From Thermoleophilia bacterium (GTDB lineage: Bacteria; Actinomycetota; Thermoleophilia; Gaiellales; SKUG01), in NCBI GenBank assembly GCA_025964465.1, contig JAOPYS010000450.1, forward strand, positions 1 through 10,347: a stretch of DNA of 10,347 bases. The letters are read 5' to 3'. The notes under the pieces were generated by a model that saw nothing but the letters and a program-made list of their open reading frames with translations, had not been told where the DNA came from and did not search any database. Both the position numbers and the translations under genes were made by a program. Below, in pieces: positions 1-6,791 of the stretch. Positions within the stretch are counted from its first letter, which is position 1. Each line of letters opens with the position of its first letter.

Positions 1-1658
1 GAGTCCGGCGGGGTCCAGGTCGGATTCTTCTGCATGCTCTGGATCTTGAACTGGCCCGCGGGCGTGGGGAAGGAGGGCTGGCCCGTGGCAACGCCGTACG
101 TCTTGACGACCTTGCCCATGCGGTACAGCGTGAGCGTGTTGGCGCCGCGGTCGACCACGATCTTGAGGGTGAGGGCCGCGATGGTGTCGGCGCCGGCGAC
201 CCCGTCGGCCTCCATGCCGCGGCTGGACTGGAAGTGCTGCACGGCGGCGCGCGTGCCGGCGCCGTAGCTGCGTGCGGTCATGTCCGCCGCGAGGCCGGCC
301 TTGCTGGCGCCGCCCTGCGTGATGAGCGCGCCCTGGAGGGCGACCACGTCCGCGCCGCGCGCCCCGGCGCGCAGGCCGGCGGATTCACCGAGCGCCTCGG
401 AGCTGTCGACCACGAACGCTCGCGTGGTGCGGCTGACCTTGCCGAGCGAATCGGTGCCCACGACCTCGAGCACGTGCCGGCCCTCGTACGCGGGCTCGTC
501 GAGCGTGAGGGTCCACGTCCCGGCGATCGGGGCCAGGTCGCCGTCGCCTGCGTCGCTGCCCTCGTCGCTGCCACCGGTCGGGGTGGTCGCGTCGTCGGTG
601 GGGGGCGTGGTGCCGTCGCCGTCCGCGGTGTCGGGCGCGTCCGTCGCATCGGCGGCGGCGGCGAAGGGTGCGGGCGTGGTCTCGCCGGCGGTGAGGCCGG
701 CCTCGACCTCACGCCCGTCGAGGCGGACGGACAGGTCGGCGCCGTGCGGATCGCTCGCTGCCACGGTGAGGCCGAGCTTGGCGGTGGTGACGACGGGCGG
801 GGAGGTCACGGTGACCTTGGGGCCGGTGGTGTCGACCAGGACCTTGAGTCGCCGCACCTGCTCGGTGCCTGCGCGGTCGGTGGCGCGGACGGTGACGACC
901 TGGGGGCCCTGCGGCAGCGGCACGTCGAGCGTGCGACGGGTGCCGTCGACCGGCTCGGCGCGCACGGGATCGGCGGCGGTCGCGGCGGAGGACGTCACCT
1001 CGAGCTTCGACCCGGGCTCGGCACCGACGACGAGCGTCATGTGCGACGTGGCGACCTCGGCCACGCCGGGCGCGACGTACGCGCTGTCGGCGCTGCCCGC
1101 GGGGCGCGGGGCCACGATGGTGGCGGCCGGCGCGGTGGTGTCGACCGTGGTCTTCCACGTCGTGTGGAGCGTGCGGCGCAGCAGCCCGGCGCCGTGCACG
1201 TCGACGCGCACCTGGTGGTCGCCGTCGGCGAGGGGCGCGGGGCGCAGCTCGATGCGACGTCCGCCGCTGAGCACGCGCACATCGGCAGTGGCGATGCGGT
1301 CGCCGTCCACGCGTGCGTCCACGTCCCCCGGGGCGATGCTGCCCGGGTGGGTGGTGCGCAGCGTGAAGGTGGGCGTGGCGTCGTTGGTGAGCGTCGCTCG
1401 ACCGTCACGCGCCAGCGACGGCAGGGTCAGCGCCAGCGCTGCGACGCCGGCGGCCAGGGCGACGACTGCGGCCACGATGGCGACCACGATCCATCGCGAC
1501 GGCCCGCGGCGGGGCGCTCGGGGTGCCGGCTCGGGGCGCACGGCCACCGGCGGGGGCGGCGTCACGCGCACCGTTCCGGGTCGGACGGCAGGACGACGGT
1601 TTCTGGCAGGGGAGCGAAGCCTCACGATGCGACGCACTGTACGACCCATCGCTCGCAT
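1..1658 (-). CDS. Membrane-anchored L,D-transpeptidase, C-terminus cut by window edge
   Basis: Probable 3-3 peptidoglycan cross-linking enzyme acting outside the membrane. The minus strand is open from about 1658 to the left edge, giving 552 residues. In order they show a basic, Pro/Arg-rich cytoplasmic tail (1-55), one membrane helix (about 56-79, WIVVAIVAAVVALAAG), an Ig-like domain (about 83-172), a second opened by VDTTAP (D173), and a third opened by VDTTGP (D276) that carries an acidic Thr/Asp/Gly linker (about 322-371). A PG_binding_1-like domain follows (about 425-490, LRAGARGADVVALQGAL), then the start of a YkuD domain (from about 498: IVVDRGANTLTLYRMGK, then SFPTPAGQFKI). The catalytic His and Cys motif would lie beyond the window, so activity cannot be confirmed. 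The start is uncertain: in-frame ATGs lie at 1658 and 1649 and neither has a good Shine-Dalgarno. It lies 72 nt after the glycosyltransferase gene, behind a hairpin. Confidence 0.88.
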   Translation of the reverse strand, partial: MRAMGRTVRRIVRLRSPARNRRPAVRPGTVRVTPPPPVAVRPEPAPRAPRRGPSRWIVVAIVAAVVALAAGVAALALTLPSLARDGRATLTNDATPTFTLRTTHPGSIAPGDVDARVDGDRIATADVRVLSGGRRIELRPAPLADGDHQVRVDVHGAGLLRRTLHTTWKTTVDTTAPAATIVAPRPAGSADSAYVAPGVAEVATSHMTLVVGAEPGSKLEVTSSAATAADPVRAEPVDGTRRTLDVPLPQGPQVVTVRATDRAGTEQVRRLKVLVDTTGPKVTVTSPPVVTTAKLGLTVAASDPHGADLSVRLDGREVEAGLTAGETTPAPFAAAADATDAPDTADGDGTTPPTDDATTPTGGSDEGSDAGDGDLAPIAGTWTLTLDEPAYEGRHVLEVVGTDSLGKVSRTTRAFVVDSSEALGESAGLRAGARGADVVALQGALITQGGASKAGLAADMTARSYGAGTRAAVQHFQSSRGMEADGVAGADTIAALTLKIVVDRGANTLTLYRMGKVVKTYGVATGQPSFPTPAGQFKIQSMQKNPTWTPPD

Positions 1659-1682
1659 CGCCCATCCGATCCATCCGTAAGC

Positions 1683-1706
1683 GCCGGGGGAGGCCACGCC
1701 CCCGGC
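1683..1706 (-). terminator. Hairpin after the glycosyltransferase gene
   Basis: A perfect 8-bp stem (GCCGGGGG/CCCCCGGC) with an 8-nt loop starts 24 nt after the glycosyltransferase stop. No T-run follows. The stem is symmetric, so the strand is assigned from gene order only. Confidence 0.5.
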
Positions 1707-1730
1707 CGTGCGCGACCGGCGCGGTGGCCG

Positions 1731-2468
1731 TCAGGTGGGCGGAGTGGTCGGCGGCAGGCGCCGGAACTTGAGGCGCCAGACGCGCCACATCGCTTCCACG
1801 ACGATCGAGCTGGTCATCTTTGATTCCCCGAATTCACGGTCGATGAACGTGACGGGGACCTCGGCCACCCGGAACCCGGCCTTGGCGGTGCGGTACTTGA
1901 GCTCCACCTGGAACATGTAGCCCGACGCCTCGATGCCAGCGAGGTCGAGCGTCTCCAGCACGCGTCGGCGGAAGACCTTGAACCCGGCGGTCATGTCGCG
2001 GATCGGCAGGCCGAGGATGGTGCGCGCGTAGGCGCTGCCGCCCTTGGAGATCACCTGGCGGTACCACGGCCAGCCCCGGACCCCACCACCCTCGACGTTG
2101 CGCGAACCGATCACGAGGTCGGCCTCGGCGGTCGCGGCGGCCAGCCGGTGCACGTCCGCGGGGTCGTGCGAGAAGTCGCAGTCCATCTCCATGATGAGGT
2201 CCGCGCCGCCCTCGAGCGCGACCGCGAAGGCCGCGAGGTACGCGCGCCCGAGCCCGTCCTTGGAGGTGCGGTGCAGCACCCGCACCCAGTCGAGCTCGAC
2301 CGCGAGCCGGTCCGCGATGTCGCCCGTGCCGTCGGGCGAGCCGTCGTCGACCACGAGCACGGTCATGTCGAGCGAGTGTTCCTCGCGCTCGTGCGCGAGC
2401 GCGCGCACCATCCGCTCGAGGTTCTCGGCCTCGTTGTACGTCGGCAGGCAGATCCAGAGGGCGCTCAC
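1731..2468 (-). CDS. Family 2 glycosyltransferase, polyprenol-phosphate mannose synthase type
   Basis: Likely transfers a sugar, probably mannose from GDP-mannose, to a polyprenyl phosphate at the inner membrane face, supplying a lipid-linked donor for envelope glycosylation. The 245 residues form a GT-A fold with the Dpm1/Ppm1 signatures: PTYNE (9-13), DDGSPDGT (41-48), the metal-binding DCDFSHDP (96-103), GSRN (121-124), DMTAGFK (158-164) and REFGESKM (211-218). The size fits the catalytic domain alone; there is no C-terminal membrane domain, so membrane contact would need a partner or be peripheral. The start is GTG; a later start would remove the PTYNE motif. The Shine-Dalgarno is weak and only 37 nt separate it from the upstream TPR-Crp gene, so the two are probably cotranscribed. 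Family assignment is firm; sugar and acceptor are inferred and could differ. Confidence 0.9.
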   Translation of the reverse strand: MSALWICLPTYNEAENLERMVRALAHEREEHSLDMTVLVVDDGSPDGTGDIADRLAVELDWVRVLHRTSKDGLGRAYLAAFAVALEGGADLIMEMDCDFSHDPADVHRLAAATAEADLVIGSRNVEGGGVRGWPWYRQVISKGGSAYARTILGLPIRDMTAGFKVFRRRVLETLDLAGIEASGYMFQVELKYRTAKAGFRVAEVPVTFIDREFGESKMTSSIVVEAMWRVWRLKFRRLPPTTPPT

Positions 2469-2505
2469 GCCGCGGAGCGTTCCCGAAGGTCGGTCGGGCC
2501 GAACG

Positions 2506-4824
2506 TCACCGTGCGACGGCCCCGCCCGCGAGCCGCTCCAGCGCTGCCTGGTCCACGAGCGCGATGCACCGCCGTCGCGTCTCGACCACGCCCCCGGCTC
2601 GCATGGCCTTCAGCAGTTCGCCGACCGTCTCCCGACGAGCACTGACCAGCTCCGCGAGCTGGAAGTGGGTGAAGGGTCGATCCAGCACGCGGTGACCGTC
2701 GAGCGTGTCGCGCCCACAGGCCGCGTCGAGCTCGAGCAGGCAGCGTGCCAGGCGCCGCTCCACCGTCCAGAACGCCACGCGCGCCGCCAGCTCGCGTCCG
2801 TGTTCGGCGCGCCGCCCGACGAGCTGTCGCAGGTTGGCGTCGAGCCGTCGACACGAACCCATCGCCGCCTCGACGTGCCGCAGCGGGATCGATGCGTACG
2901 TGACGTCGGCCTCCACCTCGGCGAGGACGCCGACCGTGGGGCGGCCGAGCAGCGCGTGCTCGCCCAGCACCGCCCCGGCCTCGGCAAGCTCGAGGGTGAG
3001 GCGGCGATCGTCCTCCGTGACCATGCTGAGGCGCGTTCGCCCGGCGCGCAGGATCCAGAGCGAGTCCAGGCAGTCGGCCGGCTCGTGCAGGACCGATCCG
3101 GCCGGGCGCCGCACCTCGACTGCATGACGCAGCAGGGCATCGCGAACGACCGGGTCGACACCCTCGAAGAGCGGCGCGTCGGCTGCGTCGAGTTCCCGTC
3201 CGGCGCGGGCATCCAGCTGCACCTGCGCCCGCAGCGTCGCGGTCGCCGCCGTGGCGCCGGCCGGGCCGAGCACCCGCAGCGCCAGACGCGCGAGTGCCAC
3301 ACCCTCGGTGCTCGCCACACGGGCGGCCGCGGCCGCGAGCAGTCGACCTCCCTCGATGGGACGCCCGCGGCGGCTCCACTCGGCGGCCACGTCGCGGAGC
3401 GGCCCGAGGTCGCCGTCGCGGGCGGCGTGCAGCGCTTCCAGCTGACGGCGGGCGATCCGGGGAAGGCGTGCTGGCGGCGCGTCGCCCGCCAGCAGCACAC
3501 CTGAACGTTCGAGCGAGGCGTCGTCACCGGCCGCGAAGCCGGCCCTCGACAGTGCGACGGCGACCTCGGCAGCGAGCATCACGTTCTCACCGAGGTCGAG
3601 CTGCGCGAGCAGGTTGGCCGCCGCCGCGTGGTCGCCCGCATCCTCCAGCCGCGTCGCCTCGAGCATGGTCACCATGGCCGCCAGCCAGCCCGCCTCGTCC
3701 GCCACCGCGAACGTCCGGAGCTGGTCGAGCAGTCGATCGACCGACGGATCCCCCTGCACGGCGCCGCGATCGACGAGGGCCCGGGCGCAGTTGGCCATCG
3801 CCATGACGCGCACGAAGTGTTCGACGTGGGTGGTCTCGAGCGCGCGCAGCTGGAGCCCTGCGCGCCGTGCCGCCTCGCCCAGCTCGCCGTGCGCGGTCGC
3901 GAGCTGGATCGCAGCGGTCTCGGCCTCGAGGATCAGTCCGGGGCGCGCCCCGAGGCGTCGCGTGGTCATGAGGTCGGCGAGCTCGCGCGCGGCTTCCTCG
4001 CCGCGCAGGTCGTCGTGGAGCATGAGCACGAGGTTGAACGCGCCCTGGTCGACGGCCCGCGCATCCCCGGCGAGGCGGGCGAGGGCCACGCCGCCACGCT
4101 GCATGGGGATGGCCCCCTCCAGGTCGCAGCGGAACGCGCGGGTGGCGGACATCGTCAGGGTCGCCATCGCCTCGAGGCGTCGGTCGCCGCGTGCCCGCGC
4201 GAGGCGCAGGGCCTCGGCGACGACCACCTCCGCCTCCGCGAAACGGTCGTCGTGCAGGAGCAGCGCCGCCTCCGCGTGCCGCGCCCAGCCGCTCTCGTCG
4301 CCACCGACCGCCACTGCGCGTGGGAGGAGGGTCGCCGACCGACCGACGAGGCTGGTCGAGTTGGCCAGCACCAACGCCCGCGCCGCGGCGTCCGGATCGC
4401 TCGTCTCGACCACGGCCGCGAGGTCGAGCCAGCACTCGCTCGTGTCGGCCGCAGCCGCCGCGGCGGCCTGCACCGCGCGCCCGTCCAGCAACTCGGCGCG
4501 CAGCTCGAGGGCGCCGTCGGGGCCCAGGGTCGCGAGTGCGTGCTCCAGGTCACGGCGCGCCAGGTCGGGCCGTCCTTGCGAAGCGGCGAGGATCGCCGCT
4601 TCGCGCCAGCACTCGCACGCCTCCAGCCGCCGCCCGAACTCGTCGAACACCCGTGCCCGGATGCGGGTGGCCTCCGCCGGGTCCACCTCGCTCGCGGCAA
4701 GCGACCACCCGAGCTCGCGGGCGACGTCGGTGGACATGTCGAGGGACTCCAGCAGGCCGTCGACGTCGACGTGGCCCGCGGGATCGAATCCCTCCACCAT
4801 GGCCCTGAGCTGGGCTGCTTCCAC
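2506..4824 (-). CDS. TPR-like protein fused to a Crp/Fnr-type effector and HTH domain
   Basis: A 772-residue putative transcription regulator. Residues about 40-540 are Ala/Leu/Arg-rich helical repeats resembling the TPR arrays of large actinobacterial regulators; I see no Walker A. Residues about 552-655 form a cyclic-nucleotide-binding-type beta roll starting LFEGVDP, with GEHALLG at 621-627. The usual Arg-Ser/Thr-Ala phosphate-binding motif after it is not recognisable, so canonical cAMP binding is doubtful. An HTH_Crp follows (about 718-760), with recognition helix SARRETVGELLKAM. R731 and E732 align with E. coli CRP R180 and E181, whereas R185 is replaced by E736. Ordinary Crp proteins are about 200-230 residues. 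I chose GTG at 4824 because GAGGAGG stands 6 nt upstream; the ATG at 4800 has none, and the longer open frame upstream is Arg/Pro-rich noise. Inferred target: the palindromes upstream of the neighbouring small genes. Confidence 0.85.
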   Translation of the reverse strand: MEAAQLRAMVEGFDPAGHVDVDGLLESLDMSTDVARELGWSLAASEVDPAEATRIRARVFDEFGRRLEACECWREAAILAASQGRPDLARRDLEHALATLGPDGALELRAELLDGRAVQAAAAAAADTSECWLDLAAVVETSDPDAAARALVLANSTSLVGRSATLLPRAVAVGGDESGWARHAEAALLLHDDRFAEAEVVVAEALRLARARGDRRLEAMATLTMSATRAFRCDLEGAIPMQRGGVALARLAGDARAVDQGAFNLVLMLHDDLRGEEAARELADLMTTRRLGARPGLILEAETAAIQLATAHGELGEAARRAGLQLRALETTHVEHFVRVMAMANCARALVDRGAVQGDPSVDRLLDQLRTFAVADEAGWLAAMVTMLEATRLEDAGDHAAAANLLAQLDLGENVMLAAEVAVALSRAGFAAGDDASLERSGVLLAGDAPPARLPRIARRQLEALHAARDGDLGPLRDVAAEWSRRGRPIEGGRLLAAAAARVASTEGVALARLALRVLGPAGATAATATLRAQVQLDARAGRELDAADAPLFEGVDPVVRDALLRHAVEVRRPAGSVLHEPADCLDSLWILRAGRTRLSMVTEDDRRLTLELAEAGAVLGEHALLGRPTVGVLAEVEADVTYASIPLRHVEAAMGSCRRLDANLRQLVGRRAEHGRELAARVAFWTVERRLARCLLELDAACGRDTLDGHRVLDRPFTHFQLAELVSARRETVGELLKAMRAGGVVETRRRCIALVDQAALERLAGGAVAR

Positions 4825-4837
4825 CGTGTCCCTCCTC
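4822..4837 (-). promoter_or_regulatory. Shine-Dalgarno deciding the GTG start of the TPR-Crp gene
   Basis: On the minus strand GAGGAGG (4837-4831) precedes GTG (4824-4822) by 6 nt. It fixes the start against an in-frame ATG at 4800 and a much longer upstream open frame, neither of which has a comparable site. Confidence 0.75.
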
Positions 4838-4883
4838 GGGGTCCGTGCACCCTCCTCGTCGTCCGGCGGGGCCGCATCCTTGA

Positions 4884-4926
4884 CTGCCCGGATGGGACGC
4901 CCCCAGCCGGTCGCCCACCCGGGCAG
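4884..4926 (-). terminator. Hairpin after small protein gene A
   Basis: Two 13-nt arms (4914-4926 and 4884-4896) pair along their full length with one G-U wobble around a 17-nt loop. The hairpin begins 13 nt after the stop of the gene ending at 4940 and lies between it and the TPR-Crp gene. There is no T-run. It may terminate or attenuate readthrough into the regulator. Confidence 0.6.
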
Positions 4927-4939
4927 CCAGGTCGGCTCC

Positions 4940-5389
4940 TCAGTGCTGCTGCGGCCGCCCGGACCGGGCCAGGTCGCGCTGGAGGTCCTGCAGCGTCTGC
5001 GTCGTCGGCGGGGGGTCGCCCATCTGCGGCATGCTGCACGCTTCTGGCAGGGCGGGGAAGGTGCCGTCGAAGGGACCGTACGGATCCCAGGGATGCCCCA
5101 TGAGGCCCCATGGGTCGAGGATGGGTGTCGGCGCGCTCGGACCGGTCGGCACGGGATATGTCGCACCGCCCATGAGGAACGCCTGCATCATCTGTCGCAG
5201 CCCCTCGATCGCCGCGAGGATGTCCTGCATGGGTCCGCCCACCGCCCGCGTCCCCGGCCTGGGTCCCATCGGCACCGGTGCGGTGCGCATGTCGGGCCCG
5301 TCGGTGATGCCGAAGGCCGGGGGACCCGCCGGCCCCGGTGTCGTCATGGCGGCGCGCGAGCCCGCCGCGTTCGTGGTTGCGATGTCCAT
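4940..5389 (-). CDS. Small Pro/Gly/Met-rich protein A, MDIATT type
   Basis: Function unknown; I recognise no family. The 149 residues are mostly low complexity and rich in Pro, Gly, Ala, Met and Thr, with no signal peptide, membrane segment or Cys cluster. One predicted amphipathic helix stands out (55-73, QDILAAIEGLRQMMQAFLM), and a second shorter one lies near the end (132-142, TLQDLQRDLAR). Between them is an aromatic/Pro-rich stretch containing DPWGLMGHPWDPYG. The start ATG at 5389 has AGGGGA 7 nt upstream. It is supported by the gene at 6294-6734, which begins with the same MDIATT, a comparable Shine-Dalgarno and the same upstream promoter block. The gene has its own promoter block at 5451-5497 and its own downstream hairpin, and the TPR-Crp regulator gene follows 115 nt later. 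Coding status is well supported; the function could be structural, scaffolding or signalling, and none of these is shown. Confidence 0.72.
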   Translation of the reverse strand: MDIATTNAAGSRAAMTTPGPAGPPAFGITDGPDMRTAPVPMGPRPGTRAVGGPMQDILAAIEGLRQMMQAFLMGGATYPVPTGPSAPTPILDPWGLMGHPWDPYGPFDGTFPALPEACSMPQMGDPPPTTQTLQDLQRDLARSGRPQQH

Positions 5390-5450
5390 GGTCTGCGTCC
5401 CCTGTGTCGCGGCAGCGGAGACATCCCACCGGCCGCTGGTGTGTGGTCTC

Positions 5451-5464
5451 CTCCGTTGAACCAC
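5451..5464 (-). promoter_or_regulatory. Conserved 14-mer box, gene A promoter
   Basis: The plus strand reads CTCCGTTGAACCAC, identical to 6792-6805. In both places it lies 17 nt from a CRP-like palindrome, on the gene side. Read on the minus strand it contains TTCAAC, whose centre is 32 bp from the palindrome centre, the spacing expected between a -10 element and an activator site centred at -41.5. The match to TATAAT is poor, so the -10 role is an inference. Confidence 0.5.
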
Positions 5465-5481
5465 GGGGGCGGGAGGGGCGC

Positions 5482-5497
5482 TGTGAGGTACCTCGCA
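5482..5497. promoter_or_regulatory. CRP-like palindrome upstream of gene A
   Basis: TGTGAGGTACCTCGCA matches the TGTGA-N6-TCACA consensus of the CRP family with one change, and its central ten bases (GAGGTACCTC) are a perfect palindrome. It lies 92 bp upstream of the gene A start. The near-identical site at 6823-6838 stands in the same place relative to a second MDIATT gene. Confidence 0.7.
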
Positions 5498-5532
5498 ATG
5501 GTGCGGTCGCGTGCCGAACGGCGTGCGCAATT

Positions 5533-5588
5533 GCCACGGCCGCCCGCACCGCGGGCCCCGAGGGACCCACCGTGCGAGCGGCCGTGGC
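5533..5588 (-). terminator. Long hairpin after small protein gene B
   Basis: Two 17-nt arms (5572-5588 and 5533-5549) pair fully with one G-U wobble around a 22-nt GC-rich loop. The structure begins 20 nt after the gene B stop and lies before the gene A promoter block. It is followed on the minus strand by AATTGC rather than a T-run. It is the longest stem in the window. Confidence 0.65.
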
Positions 5589-5608
5589 CGAACGCGCAGC
5601 TCGCTTCG

Positions 5609-6184
5609 CTACATCGCCATGCCGGGCATGGAGCCCGTCACGGGCGGCGTGCCGGGCGTGCCCGTCGGGGCCGCCGGGGGTGCAGGGGGCGTCGTGCCAC
5701 CGCCGCCACCGATCGCCGGAGGCGGCGCATCGCAGCCACCGCCGCCACCGACCTTCATCGGCGGGGTCGGCCCGCCGGGTGCCTTCATGGGCGGCTCGGC
5801 CGGTCCGCCGGGCGCCTTCATCGGCGGCGTCGTCGGTCCACCACCGCTCGCGCCGAGCAGCGAGACCAGCTGCTGGATCACGTCCGTGAGGTTCTTCAGC
5901 ACGCCGGCGATGTCGCCCGTGCCGCCACCGCCGAGCGCTGCCACACCCGCGCCTGCCTGGCCTGCGACGGCCGTCCCCTGGGCTGCCTTCTGCGCATCCA
6001 GCTGCGAGGTCGTACCTGCGTTCGAACCGTTGAGTGCCGGAGAGGGCACCGCCGTCGCCCCGCCGCCCTGGGTGGGCATGCCGGGCATCTCCTTCATGGG
6101 GGCACCCGGGCCCGCCGCTCCCGCGACCTGGCCGGGCATCTGCCCCGGCATCCCGCCGCCCGCAACTCCGCCGACTTCACACAT
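5609..6184 (-). CDS. Small Gly/Pro-rich low-complexity protein B with PPMK repeats
   Basis: Function unknown; no family recognised. The 191 residues start with a Gly/Met/Pro-rich segment (MCEVGGVAGGGMPGQMPGQ). They contain one predicted amphipathic helix (91-109, DIAGVLKNLTDVIQQLVSL) that resembles those of the two neighbouring small proteins. A tandem repeat follows around PPMK at residues 120-123, 131-134 and 141-144, then a polyglycine/polyproline tail. There are two cysteines, C2 and C151, and no signal peptide or membrane helix. The start ATG at 6184 has GGGGGA 5 nt upstream; the open frame further upstream looks non-coding. Unlike genes A and C it lacks the MDIATT start, and I found no palindrome block before it. 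It may therefore be read from the gene C promoter through the hairpin at 6255-6285, or from an unseen promoter. A Pro-rich frame on the opposite strand lacks these supports. Confidence 0.68.
   Translation of the reverse strand: MCEVGGVAGGGMPGQMPGQVAGAAGPGAPMKEMPGMPTQGGGATAVPSPALNGSNAGTTSQLDAQKAAQGTAVAGQAGAGVAALGGGGTGDIAGVLKNLTDVIQQLVSLLGASGGGPTTPPMKAPGGPAEPPMKAPGGPTPPMKVGGGGGCDAPPPAIGGGGGTTPPAPPAAPTGTPGTPPVTGSMPGMAM
5752..5842 (-). repeat. Tandem repeat inside gene B
   Basis: The plus-strand core CCTTCAT(C/G)GGCGG recurs with starts about 30 and 33 bases apart, separated by GGNCCGCCGGG-type spacers. It encodes the PPMKAPGGP, PPMKAPGGP and PPMKVGGGG units of protein B. Whole-codon spacing (10 and 11 residues) is consistent with in-frame duplication. 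Confidence 0.65.
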
Positions 6185-6254
6185 GATCGTCCCCCGATGG
6201 TTCGTCCCCGGCGTGCGCAGCCGTCCCGGGCGCGCACACACTCCATCCCAGTGG

Positions 6255-6285
6255 ACCCCGGTCGACGCGATCCGTCAACCGGGGT
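6255..6285 (-). terminator. Hairpin after small protein gene C
   Basis: Two 12-nt arms (6274-6285 and 6255-6266) pair with one G-U wobble around a 7-nt loop, starting 8 nt after the gene C stop. No T-run follows. It is also 70 bp upstream of the gene B start, so it could act as an attenuator of C-to-B readthrough instead of a full terminator. Confidence 0.55.
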
Positions 6286-6293
6286 CGCCCCGC

Positions 6294-6734
6294 TCAGAGC
6301 CGCTTCGGGCCCGTGGTCCGAGGCTCGACCGGCACCGCTGTGGCGCCGTGCATGCCACACCCGGCGTCCGGCGGCACGGCCGGGTACGCATACGAAGGAT
6401 TGGTCGGGTACGCGCCCGGCGAGGACGGCATCGGCCCGCCCTGGTGGACGGCCTGCATCACCGACTGCACCATGTCCATCATCTCGCGCAGCGCCTGCAG
6501 GACGTCGCGGTACGGCGAGGTGCCCATGGGCGGCAGGCCGGGGTAGACGGGCGTCGCGACCGGGATCCCCGGCGGGGGCGCCGGCAGCGGCAGGTGCACG
6601 GGTGCGGGCGTGATCGAGCCGCTCGGCTTCCCGGGGTCCGGCAGCAGGACGGTGTCGACGGGGCGGGTGCCCGTGTTCGTCGCGATCGTCTGGTTGCCGG
6701 CACTGCCCGGCGTGCTGGTCGTGGCGATGTCCAT
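6294..6734 (-). CDS. Small Pro-rich protein C, MDIATT type
   Basis: Function unknown; paralogue-like to the gene at 4940-5389. The 146 residues are rich in Pro, Thr, Ala, Gly and Val, with no signal peptide or membrane segment. Residues 1-6 are MDIATT, as in protein A. The single predicted amphipathic helix (77-97) contains DVLQALREMMDMVQSVMQ, preceded by GTSPYR and followed by HQGG, echoing MGG after the protein A helix. The C-terminal third is Tyr/Pro/Ser-rich with one Cys (126) and ends basic (GPKRL). The start ATG at 6734 has GAGGGGA 5 nt upstream. The promoter block (14-mer at 6792-6805, palindrome at 6823-6838) is the same as for gene A. The gene is divergent from the PolX gene across 139 bp. 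Outside the start and the helix, similarity to protein A is mainly in composition, so common descent is likely but not proven. Confidence 0.72.
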   Translation of the reverse strand: MDIATTSTPGSAGNQTIATNTGTRPVDTVLLPDPGKPSGSITPAPVHLPLPAPPPGIPVATPVYPGLPPMGTSPYRDVLQALREMMDMVQSVMQAVHQGGPMPSSPGAYPTNPSYAYPAVPPDAGCGMHGATAVPVEPRTTGPKRL

Positions 6735-6791
6735 CGTCGTCCCCCTCGTGTGGCGGTGCGGTGTCCTGCCGCTCGCGCCGTGTCCCTGTGG

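Noticed and set aside
234..1823. Long plus-strand open frames (529 and 466 residues) opposite the L,D-transpeptidase gene
   Set aside because: They are Arg/Ala/Gly-rich with no recognisable domain, while the minus strand gives a continuous membrane, Ig-like, PG-binding and YkuD architecture. They are GC-driven shadow frames.
4825..5166. Extension of the TPR-Crp protein to an ATG at 5166
   Set aside because: The added 114 residues are Arg/Pro-rich, overlap gene A and include the terminator hairpin. GTG at 4824 has a good Shine-Dalgarno.
5752..5842. CRISPR-like array
   Set aside because: The repeats are in-frame codons of a Pro/Gly-rich gene, only three units, with no distinct spacers or cas genes.
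6185..6293. A third palindrome block upstream of gene B
   Set aside because: GGTTGACGGA in the hairpin resembles part of the 14-mer box, but no TGTGA-N6-TCACA site lies at the required distance.
3614..6613. A 999-residue plus-strand open frame
   Set aside because: It crosses the regulator gene and all three small genes and their hairpins, has a Ser/Arg/Ala composition typical of antisense frames in GC-rich DNA, and shows no domain.
4940..6734. R-body (Reb), WXG100 or gas-vesicle proteins as identity of the small genes
   Set aside because: None of the sequence hallmarks of these families is visible; similarity is limited to small size and helix content.
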